Source: Candidatus Symbiothrix sp. (lineage in GTDB: Bacteria > Bacteroidota > Bacteroidia > Bacteroidales > Azobacteroidaceae). From it: a stretch of DNA of 7,519 nucleotides. The position numbers and the translations under genes were made by a program. Position 1 is the first letter of the stretch, and each line of letters starts with the position of its first letter. Positions 1 through 4,569 of the stretch are shown piece after piece. Below the pieces are notes generated by a model. The model made no database searches. It was not told the origin of the DNA and saw nothing but the letters and a program-made list of their open reading frames with translations. The stretch lies in NCBI GenBank assembly GCA_031270925.1, contig JAISWY010000373.1:1-7519 (forward strand). Direction: 5' to 3'.

Positions 1-1
1 A

Positions 2-106
2 CTTTGCTACGGCTGCAACGACATTCCCGAACGCTGGTTGTCGCAACTTGCACGGCGAGAGGATATTGAGGATTTGGTAGCGAGACTGGCGGATAAAATT
101 TCATAA
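2..106 (+). CDS. ADP-ribosylglycohydrolase family protein, C-terminal fragment (partial, cut by window edge)
   Basis: The last 34 codons of a gene entering from the left; no start is visible. The tail contains NDIPERWLSQLARRE followed by an amphipathic helix (DIEDLVARLADKIS). This matches the usual C-terminus of bacterial ADP-ribosylglycohydrolases, where a glycine- and aspartate-bearing turn leads into 'IPe.W...L..re.i..l...L'. Enzymes of that family remove ADP-ribose from proteins or small molecules using a dinuclear Mg centre. The catalytic residues would lie upstream and cannot be checked here, so the family call rests only on this tail and substrate specificity is unknown. The gene ends 82 bp before the next start, and that gap holds a separate promoter, so the two are probably not one operon. 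Confidence 0.6.
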   Translation, partial: LCYGCNDIPERWLSQLARREDIEDLVARLADKIS

Positions 107-134
107 CACTTTTAGCGTAACACCTTTAGCGTGA
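107..134. repeat. 14-bp tandem direct repeat upstream of the ATPase gene
   Basis: Two adjacent 14-base units, cacttttagcgtaa (107-120) and cacctttagcgtga (121-134), agree at 12 of 14 positions. They start directly after the stop codon of the preceding gene and end about 20 bases before the -7 box at 156-163, where a -33 element or regulator site would sit. They could be a protein-binding site or a simple local duplication; the sequence does not decide. Confidence 0.55.
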
Positions 135-155
135 TGAAAAATCAAAAATAATTCG

Positions 156-163
156 TATATTTG
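156..163 (+). promoter_or_regulatory. Bacteroidetes-type -7 promoter box (TATATTTG) for the ATPase gene
   Basis: TATATTTG matches the TAnnTTTG -7 consensus of the primary sigma factor of Bacteroidetes. It lies 25 bases before the ATG at 189, giving a short leader of about 20 bases. No TTTG is seen at the expected -33 distance (about 133-136 reads gatg), so the promoter may be weak or activator-assisted. The tandem repeat at 107-134 abuts the missing -33 element. Confidence 0.55.
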
Positions 164-188
164 CAGCGTAAAATAAAATTATTTCTGT

Positions 189-1322
189 ATGGAAAAGAAC
201 ATAAATCCATTTCCTACAATAGGATATGAAACAAAAAAGTATTTCTGCAACCGAGAAAACGAAGTTGCTACGCTGCGAAGAAATATGGAAAACGGCATAA
301 ATACAACGCTTATTTCAACCCGAAGAATAGGCAAATCGGCATTGATTTATCGTCTTTTTGAAGATTTGGAGGTCAATCGTTTTGCCTGCGTATATGTCGA
401 TATTTACGCTTGTACCTGTCTCAAAGACTTTACCGAAGCGCTTGCTTTGGCGATTTTTACGAAATTTCCGGAGAAACGCACTATCGGAAAGCGTTTTTTC
501 GACTTTCTCAAAGGATTGCACCCCGTCATTTCTTACGACGCCCTGAACGGACAGCCCGAAATCCGTTTCGAGTTCTCGCAGACAAAAGAATATGAGCATA
601 CTTTGCGGAGTCTGCTCGTGTTTTTAGACAGTCAGCAGGTGGAAGTTGTGCTGGCGCTCGACGAGTTTCAACAAATCGCCGATTTTCCCGAAAAAAATGT
701 GGAAGCACTGTTGCGAACAGTTATTCAAACGCTCAAAAATTCGAGATTTATTTTCAGCGGCAGTAAAAAACATCTTATGCTCGAAATGTTTAATACCGCA
801 AATCGCCCGTTCTTTTCGAGTACGCAAACGGTTGGACTGAGCGAAATTCCGACTGACAAATACGCCACCTTCATACATGAAAAATTTGCAGAACGCAACC
901 GCACAATCGACGATGATGCAGTCGATTTTATTCTCTCTTGGACGCTTTCGCATACTTTCTATACGCAAACCATTTGCAGACGCACATTTGCAGAAGGTAA
1001 AAGACGTGTTGATATTCAACTCGTTAAACATATTTGCGACGAGCAGTTGAATTTGCAGCAAACAACTTTTATGCAGTACCGCAATCTGCTAAGTCCTGTT
1101 CAATGGCAACTTTTGCTTGCCGTCGCCAAAGAAGGATTGGTTACAGAGCCTCAGTCGCAGGCATTTCTGCGGAAATATAAAATCGGCGCGGCATCGTCGG
1201 CAAAAAAGGCATTGCAGGCGCTTATCGACAAAGAAATGGTTTGCACAATCGAAATGCCGAATAAAACTGCCTATCGTGTATATAATGTGTTCCTGATGAG
1301 ATGGATGGAAAGAATGTTTTAA
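189..1322 (+). CDS. AAA/STAND-type ATP-binding protein with C-terminal winged helix
   Basis: A 377-residue P-loop ATPase of the archaeal-type ATPase (ATPase_2/AAA) group that is abundant in Bacteroidetes. Visible motifs in order: an N-terminal NPFPTIGYETKKYFCNRENE segment (residues 6-25) with the R-E-E-like entry common to this group; Walker A STRRIGKSAL (43-52), with GKS retained and the first glycine replaced; Walker B EVVLALDEF (152-160), with the Asp-Glu pair; and a sensor-1-like strand FIFSGSKKH (187-195). The last 75 or so residues are predicted to form a winged-helix domain ending in YRVYNVFLMRWM. No signal peptide or membrane segment is seen, so it is probably cytoplasmic. The ATG at 189 fits the promoter box at 156-163. 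The family's cellular role is mostly unknown; no transposase, nuclease or protease partner is adjacent, so I assign none. Confidence 0.85.
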   Translation: MEKNINPFPTIGYETKKYFCNRENEVATLRRNMENGINTTLISTRRIGKSALIYRLFEDLEVNRFACVYVDIYACTCLKDFTEALALAIFTKFPEKRTIGKRFFDFLKGLHPVISYDALNGQPEIRFEFSQTKEYEHTLRSLLVFLDSQQVEVVLALDEFQQIADFPEKNVEALLRTVIQTLKNSRFIFSGSKKHLMLEMFNTANRPFFSSTQTVGLSEIPTDKYATFIHEKFAERNRTIDDDAVDFILSWTLSHTFYTQTICRRTFAEGKRRVDIQLVKHICDEQLNLQQTTFMQYRNLLSPVQWQLLLAVAKEGLVTEPQSQAFLRKYKIGAASSAKKALQALIDKEMVCTIEMPNKTAYRVYNVFLMRWMERMF

Positions 1323-1340
1323 GCATTGGGCAAATTAATA

Positions 1341-1371
1341 TTTGAATTTCAAACAATTATGCGTATTTTTG
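1341..1371 (+). promoter_or_regulatory. Bacteroidetes sigma-A type promoter heading the small-gene stretch
   Basis: TTTG at 1341-1344, a 19-base spacer and TATTTTTG at 1364-1371 match both promoter elements at the preferred spacing. Transcription should begin near 1376-1378. This is one of the best promoter matches in the window. It is the only two-box match I found before the run of same-strand small genes, so it may drive several of them. It also argues that translation of the first gene starts downstream of 1377, although its reading frame stays open back to 1346. Confidence 0.7.
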
Positions 1372-1432
1372 CAATGGTTTTTATGACAGGGTTTTATCGG
1401 GCTTCGGCTCTGTAAAAAATCAAAATTTTACA

Positions 1433-1678
1433 TTGGGAAAATTGCTCACGATTTGGAAAACTAAACCGGAGAATTATCTAACCCAGTGTGACTGTGGCGG
1501 TGTGGTGGTGTCGTTATCGTATCAGCACAGAAGTTACTGTAGTGGAATGGGGCGCCAACATGTTCTGCGCTGTATGAAATGCGGGCAAAAATTTGAAAAT
1601 TCAAATATGCCGTCATACATAATAAAAAAAGGTTTGCATTTTATTTTACCTAATTTTGGATACAGCCCAAGACGTTGA
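1433..1678 (+). CDS. small zinc-ribbon-like hypothetical protein (probably frameshifted near its end)
   Basis: An 81-residue protein with five cysteines placed as CDC (19, 21), C36 and CMKC (47, 50), resembling a small zinc ribbon; the function is not recognised. The frame has no ATG. TTG at 1433 is the plausible start because the promoter at 1341-1371 places the transcript start after 1376, giving a leader of about 55 bases. The C-terminus is suspicious: after about residue 73 the annotated frame ends in GYSPRR and stops at 1678. The frame one base over instead reads LDTAQDVEILKELINKL and ends in KSNE at a TAA at 1719-1721. Removing one T from the TTTT run near 1654-1657 joins the two into a protein of about 95 residues. 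Its stop would then overlap the ATG at 1714 of the next gene, a normal coupled-operon arrangement. Gene reality is moderately supported; the 3' end is uncertain. Confidence 0.5.
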   Translation: MGKLLTIWKTKPENYLTQCDCGGVVVSLSYQHRSYCSGMGRQHVLRCMKCGQKFENSNMPSYIIKKGLHFILPNFGYSPRR

Positions 1679-1796
1679 AATTTTGAAAGAATTGATAAAC
1701 AAGTTAAAAAGCAATGAGTAAAAAGAAAAAAAACCTGAATTAGAGAAAGTTATAAATACTTTCATTCTCAAGGAGAATCTTATAGTTCCTGATGAA

Positions 1797-2372
1797 ATGC
1801 AGAATTGCGGCTATCCGACATACAAAACGGAGAAACACCAAATAGGCAGATATTCTACCTTTCATGAGGCAGAAGCAACCATAAAACAACTTCCATTTCA
1901 AGAAAACAGGCACTCTTTTGAAATTGAAGAAGAAGAAAAAGCGCTTATTGAATTGGAGGCTATTGAACCGGTTCTCCCGCCTTCTTTTGAATATCGTTCT
2001 TACATAAAAAACCAAAAAACCACTTATCTTCCAGACGGTAAATTGTTGTGTGAAAGCCTGTTGGAATTTATATTTAATAATGGAGATATTGTTGAGGTAT
2101 TGCAATATGACGGCAGCGTAACTATTGGCATTATAACGGGTTCTGATTTTTCAGATTATGCAGAAAACATAGTATATTTTTTCACCGACGATTGTAAGGA
2201 AAGGTATGTTTGGTCGTCCTATTTGTTCCCGCCAAGATTTCCGATTCCCGATGAAATTAAAAATCACTTGCGGACAAAATATATGGAAAAAGGAAATTGG
2301 AATGAAGTTTGGTTAACCGCTTGTGAAAATTCTCACAAAGCGTGTTGTAATTTTGCAGTTTGGAAATTTTAA
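1797..2372 (+). CDS. uncharacterised protein with YLPDG / GDIVEVL / LFPPRFPIPDE motifs (start probably lost to a frameshift)
   Basis: A 191-residue soluble acidic protein, no signal peptide or membrane segment. Motifs in order: IGRYSTFHEAEATIKQL (about residues 16-32), typical of a short 'stays-the-course' alpha/beta repeat in Bacteroidetes hypotheticals; YLPDGKLLCESL (76-87); GDIVEVLQYDGSVTIGIITG (95-114), a small beta-barrel-like stretch; FTDDCKERYVW; and SYLFPPRFPIPDEIKNHL (about 140-157). I recall this motif series from a recurrent Bacteroidetes family without assigned function; no name is claimed. The ATG at 1797 lies inside apparently coding sequence: the frame is open from 1722 and reads KKKPELEKVINTFILKENL. 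An ATG at 1714 (MSKKKKNLN, stop at 1741) would join this frame if the A8 run at 1726-1733 had nine A residues. The full protein would then be about 220 residues. Confidence 0.65.
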   Translation: MQNCGYPTYKTEKHQIGRYSTFHEAEATIKQLPFQENRHSFEIEEEEKALIELEAIEPVLPPSFEYRSYIKNQKTTYLPDGKLLCESLLEFIFNNGDIVEVLQYDGSVTIGIITGSDFSDYAENIVYFFTDDCKERYVWSSYLFPPRFPIPDEIKNHLRTKYMEKGNWNEVWLTACENSHKACCNFAVWKF

Positions 2373-2384
2373 AAATAAAAAATC

Positions 2385-2624
2385 ATGGAACAGAAAAATT
2401 TAGTAATTGAAACAGATGCTACCGAGTTAACTTTTGAGGACATTATGGCTCTCAACGAGGAAGATTTTTTGGATTACAAACAGTGGTTGTGGCACGAATG
2501 GGTTGAACGCCATAAAAATGAGATTGACGTTTCGAAACATAAACCGTCCCTTACCGGACGAATTGCGTTTGTGAAGGGCGCAGGGAAATATATCATCAAC
2601 AGTCTTAAACATTCAAAAAAATAA
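2385..2624 (+). CDS. hypothetical protein, 79 residues
   Basis: A small protein with an acidic N-terminal half (TELTFEDIMALNEEDFLDY, residues 13-31), a tryptophan-rich helix (KQWLWHEWVERHKNEI) and a basic C-terminus (KGAGKYIINSLKHSKK). It is not recognised as a known family. It has an ATG start, lies 12 bases after the preceding stop and ends 4 bases before the next start, so it is almost certainly part of the same transcript. No zinc-binding motif, signal peptide or membrane segment is visible. The tight spacing and coding-like composition support a real gene. Confidence 0.6.
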   Translation: MEQKNLVIETDATELTFEDIMALNEEDFLDYKQWLWHEWVERHKNEIDVSKHKPSLTGRIAFVKGAGKYIINSLKHSKK

Positions 2625-2628
2625 TATT

Positions 2629-3042
2629 ATGTTGGAAATCAGCCATTTTTACACATTTATCATTCCGCTTGCCAAAGTGGAAAAGTATTATCCAGACGGC
2701 GTAGAAGCGTTCAAACGGAGCGATGAAACCCGCGAATATTACAGCGACCCAAACTCTTATTTATTCGACGATTTTCTATGTGCTTACGTCGATATGGGGT
2801 CGGGTATTGATGGGGTTATTGAGTTTTGGAAATCACTCGGCGCAGTGGATACGGTGGAAGAAAACGGTGAGTGGAAATTCCATGATTTTTTATGGCGAAT
2901 GAGCCGTAGCGCACATTATACTTTTCAACAAGGTATGACAAAAACGCTTGCAAATTACAATGAAGAAAATATTCATACAAAAATAAATCAGAAATATGTT
3001 CAAAAACAAAGCAGGCAATTACCGCCTGAAAATAGCGTTTGA
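2629..3042 (+). CDS. hypothetical protein, 137 residues
   Basis: A protein of unknown family. The N-terminal 105 residues look like a compact alpha/beta domain (FYTFIIPLAKVEKYYPDG, then YLFDDFLCAYVDMGSGIDGV, then GEWKFHDFLWRMSR). After about residue 110 the sequence becomes low in structure and polar (NYNEENIHTKINQKYVQKQS) and overlaps the next gene by 47 bases. That overlap is longer than is usual for coupled genes, so the natural C-terminus may have been nearer residue 115-125 before an indel; this is inference. It starts 4 bases after the preceding stop, consistent with co-transcription. No catalytic motif is evident. Confidence 0.6.
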   Translation: MLEISHFYTFIIPLAKVEKYYPDGVEAFKRSDETREYYSDPNSYLFDDFLCAYVDMGSGIDGVIEFWKSLGAVDTVEENGEWKFHDFLWRMSRSAHYTFQQGMTKTLANYNEENIHTKINQKYVQKQSRQLPPENSV

Positions 3043-3388
3043 TTTCGACGATACGCTGACAAACCCTGTCGTGTTTGAGTTTGCGCGGCATCTTATCCAC
3101 ACCGGACACGACGTCTGGATACTTACGGTTCGTTCGGAAAAGACGGACGAGAGTTACAAAAAATGGTGTGAACAACACGGAATCGACATCGAAAGCCGTC
3201 CGAATCCGAATCGCGATTTGCTTGATGCCGCCGCAGAACTTGGAATTACCGACAAAATCCTGTATGCCGATACGGTAGAAAAATCGGAAATATATTTCCG
3301 CGAAAACTTTGATTTGCTGTTCGACGACGATGCCGACTGGCACTGCAACCCGATTTGCGAAGCAGGCGGTGTGGCAGTGCAGGTATAA
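2996..3388 (+). CDS. small capless HAD-superfamily hydrolase
   Basis: A 130-residue haloacid dehalogenase fold protein, probably a Mg-dependent phosphatase. Motif I is IAFDFDDTLTN, with the nucleophile Asp16, general acid/base Asp18 and Thr20. Motif II is the threonine ending strand WILTVRS (Thr44). Motif III is probably the lysine in ITDKILYAD (Lys87). Motif IV is the acidic LLFDDDADW (about 107-115). There is no room for a cap domain, so the active site would be open, as in polynucleotide- or protein-directed HAD phosphatases; the actual substrate is unknown. The ATG at 2996 places motif I 16 residues in, which is normal, but makes the gene overlap its upstream neighbour by 47 bp. All four motifs are intact, so the enzyme is probably active. 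Related HAD domains occur in phage and RNA-repair proteins, but nothing nearby supports that role. Confidence 0.75.
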   Translation: MFKNKAGNYRLKIAFDFDDTLTNPVVFEFARHLIHTGHDVWILTVRSEKTDESYKKWCEQHGIDIESRPNPNRDLLDAAAELGITDKILYADTVEKSEIYFRENFDLLFDDDADWHCNPICEAGGVAVQV

Positions 3389-3453
3389 ATGAGTGAACTG
3401 ATGCGAAAGCCAAACAGATAGACGTAATAAAAGCAATAGATACAGAAAATTAA
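3389..3453 (+). pseudogene. possible remnant of a tiny gene between the HAD and sigma-like genes
   Basis: An ATG directly follows the HAD stop codon (TAAATG at 3386-3391) and begins MSELMRKPNR before a stop. One base over, the frame from 3397 reads TDAKAKQIDVIKAIDTEN and ends at a TAA. One extra A at about 3397-3398 would fuse these into a peptide of 21 residues starting MSETDAKAKQ. This may be a decayed small gene or chance; it is too short to be sure. Confidence 0.2.
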
Positions 3454-3464
3454 AAGAATAAAAA

Positions 3465-3767
3465 ATGAGACTATTCAAAATTACAAAGAGGGTTCTTGAT
3501 GATGAAAGTGCTGCACTGGCTCAACAGGTAAAAAATGGAAATGAAGAGGCTTGGAAGAAACTGAAAGAAGTAAACAATAACTATATAACTGCCATAGCTG
3601 AACATTATAAAAATGAGGATAGTAATTTATCTGATTTGATTGATTCCGGCAATGAAGGATTAAAAATGGCTGCCAAAATGTTTGATAACACAAGAGGATT
3701 TAGTTTTATTTCATACGCAACTTGGTGGATTAGAACATCTATTTTGCAAACTATCACAGAATGGTAG
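3465..3767 (+). CDS. truncated sigma-70-like protein, region 2 only (probable pseudogene)
   Basis: A 100-residue protein that aligns by eye with the N-terminal part of Bacteroidetes RpoD. The N-terminus RLFKITKRVLDDESAAL mirrors the RQLKIT..I..RESASL of that sigma factor, but the following linker of about 20 residues is missing. Region 2.1 is KKLKEVNNNYITAIAEHY (31-48); region 2.2, the core-polymerase contact, is LSDLIDSGNEGLKMAAKMFD (55-74); region 2.3 is TRGFSFISYATWWIRTSI (76-93), with the tryptophans used in -10 melting. Regions 3 and 4, which bind the -35/-33 element, are absent. A stop (TAG 3765) follows in region 2.4. One frame over, from 3758, RMVEVFIN resembles RIVRLPLN, the next segment of RpoD, suggesting a small deletion caused the stop. 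Probably a decayed paralogue, possibly a region-2 fragment that can still bind core polymerase. The start ATG at 3465 matches the RpoD N-terminus. Confidence 0.7.
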   Translation: MRLFKITKRVLDDESAALAQQVKNGNEEAWKKLKEVNNNYITAIAEHYKNEDSNLSDLIDSGNEGLKMAAKMFDNTRGFSFISYATWWIRTSILQTITEW

Positions 3768-3841
3768 AGGTATTTATAAACCCACACCCAGCTACTATGA
3801 ATGAAAGAATATTGAGAAGTCATTTATTTGAATTAGTTTAG
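3758..3841 (+). pseudogene. out-of-frame continuation of the sigma-70-like gene
   Basis: In the frame shifted relative to the preceding gene, 3758 onward reads RMVEVFINPHPATMNERIL and continues to a TAG at 3839-3841. The first eight residues match the RpoD segment RIVRLPLN just after region 2.4 at R, M/I, V, V/L, I/L and N. Similarity fades after that, and no region 3 or 4 sequence follows. This supports a broken gene rather than a deliberately short one. Confidence 0.35.
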
Positions 3842-3907
3842 GGCTAAGGTTGGGGATAATCATTAAAAAATTTCATTTGAGATGCAATCTTTATTCCGGG
3901 CTAAATT

Positions 3908-3924
3908 ACTTTTGAGACAGCCCC
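3908..3924. mobile_element. possible insertion-sequence terminal inverted repeat remnant
   Basis: The sequence acttttgagacagcccc (on the minus strand, GGGGCTGTCTCAAAAGT) resembles the terminal inverted repeats of several Bacteroidetes insertion sequences, which often contain CTGTCTCAAAA. No transposase lies next to it and I find no matching opposite end in the window, so it would be a solo end or relic. It sits at the junction between the broken sigma-like gene and the rlmH terminator. Confidence 0.3.
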
Positions 3925-3961
3925 TTTAAATAACCCCGTGCAAGCGCAGCGTAGCTCGGGG
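3924..3961 (-). terminator. Rho-independent terminator of rlmH
   Basis: On the minus strand the rlmH stop is followed within 2 bases by the stem CCCCGAGC / GCACGGGG (plus-strand arms 3934-3941 and 3954-3961, one mismatch). The GC-rich 12-base loop can pair further internally. It is followed by TTATTT. Position and shape fit an intrinsic terminator. The loop sequence also resembles palindromic repeats scattered in Bacteroidetes genomes, so it may be a repeat serving as a terminator. Confidence 0.6.
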
Positions 3962-3962
3962 A

Positions 3963-4436
3963 CTATTCGTGATGATAAGGCTCGCCGCACAATATCGTCA
4001 TTGCGCGATAAAGTTGCTCAGCAAAGACCAAGCGAATCAATTGATGTGAAAAAGTCATTTTTGATAATGCGATTTTTTCTTGTGCGCGGTTGTAGATTTT
4101 CTGCGAAAAACCATAAGGCCCGCCAATCACAAAAACAAGGTGTTTGATTGTTGTTTGTTTCTTTTTTTCAATATAAGCCGCAAATTGCATCGAAGTAAAT
4201 TCCATTCCATGTTCATCCAAAAGCGCCACATAATCGGTTGGTTGCAGCAATTTCAGCAAATTTTCGCCCTCCTTTTCCTTGATTTGTTCAAACGAAAGGT
4301 TTTTAGCGTTTTTAATATCGGGAATAACCTGCATTTCAAACGGAAGATAATGTTTCAGGCGGCCGGCGTATTCCGCTAAACCACGCTCTACAAAACCCTG
4401 ACTTGTTTTTCCGATGACAAGCAATTGTATTTTCAT
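3963..4436 (-). CDS. rlmH: 23S rRNA (pseudouridine-1915-N3)-methyltransferase RlmH
   Basis: A 157-residue SPOUT-class methyltransferase, close to the 155 residues of the E. coli enzyme. It uses S-adenosylmethionine to methylate N3 of pseudouridine 1915 in helix 69 of 23S rRNA on assembled 70S ribosomes, in the cytoplasm as a homodimer. Visible hallmarks: N-terminal MKIQLLVIGK; the ALLDEHGMEFTS segment (71-82); the trefoil-knot AdoMet-binding loop VIGGPYGF (103-110); the conserved SHQLIRLVFAEQLYRA helix (130-145); and the YHHE C-terminus (154-157) corresponding to the YHxE end of the family. Nothing is missing. It diverges from dnaN, with a -7 box at 4478-4471 on its own strand and a terminator immediately downstream, so it is probably monocistronic. 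Confidence 0.96.
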   Translation of the reverse strand: MKIQLLVIGKTSQGFVERGLAEYAGRLKHYLPFEMQVIPDIKNAKNLSFEQIKEKEGENLLKLLQPTDYVALLDEHGMEFTSMQFAAYIEKKKQTTIKHLVFVIGGPYGFSQKIYNRAQEKIALSKMTFSHQLIRLVFAEQLYRAMTILCGEPYHHE

Positions 4437-4470
4437 GACGTTTTCGTTACAAATTGAAAAAAAATGACGA

Positions 4471-4478
4471 CAAAGGTA
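4471..4478 (-). promoter_or_regulatory. -7 promoter box (TACCTTTG) for rlmH
   Basis: On the minus strand TACCTTTG matches TAnnTTTG and lies 34 bases before the rlmH start, giving a leader of about 30 bases. No good TTTG is present at the expected distance upstream (only a weak TTAG with a 23-base spacer). The box is back-to-back with the dnaN promoter. Confidence 0.5.
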
Positions 4479-4497
4479 GCGATTTTTCCCCGCAAGT

Positions 4498-4529
4498 TTT
4501 GCTAATCCGAAAATTTATGTGTACGTTTG
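4498..4529 (+). promoter_or_regulatory. Bacteroidetes sigma-A type promoter of dnaN
   Basis: TTTG at 4498-4501, a 20-base spacer and TACGTTTG at 4522-4529 fit the phylum's promoter consensus. The transcript should begin near 4535, giving a leader of about 35 bases before the ATG at 4570. This rules out the in-frame upstream ATG at 4519, which lies inside the promoter. Confidence 0.75.
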
Positions 4530-4569
4530 CAGTTCGAAAAATAAATTTATAAAAACACATAAATACAGT

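Noticed and set aside
624..1061. 145-codon minus-strand frame inside the ATPase gene
   Set aside because: It lies entirely within the well-supported plus-strand ATPase, has a cysteine- and phenylalanine-rich composition typical of an antisense shadow, and shows no motif.
2816..3478. 220-codon minus-strand frame opposite the 137-residue protein and the HAD gene
   Set aside because: It overlaps a HAD protein with all four catalytic motifs; its leucine/phenylalanine/histidine-rich composition is an antisense artefact, and there is no promoter upstream.
189..3767. A defence system formed by the ATPase, the small genes and the HAD protein
   Set aside because: The ATPase has its own promoter, no nuclease, protease or other effector is visible, and several of the small genes look broken. 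The co-location alone does not support a system.
3936..3961. Small RNA gene or riboswitch at the GC-rich hairpin
   Set aside because: Its position directly after the rlmH stop and the U-rich tail on the minus strand are better explained by a terminator.
4519..4569. N-terminal extension of dnaN from the ATG at 4519
   Set aside because: This ATG lies within the dnaN promoter (the -7 box is 4522-4529), and the extension (MYVCSSKNKF...) is not part of the clamp family. ATG at 4570 gives the normal N-terminus.
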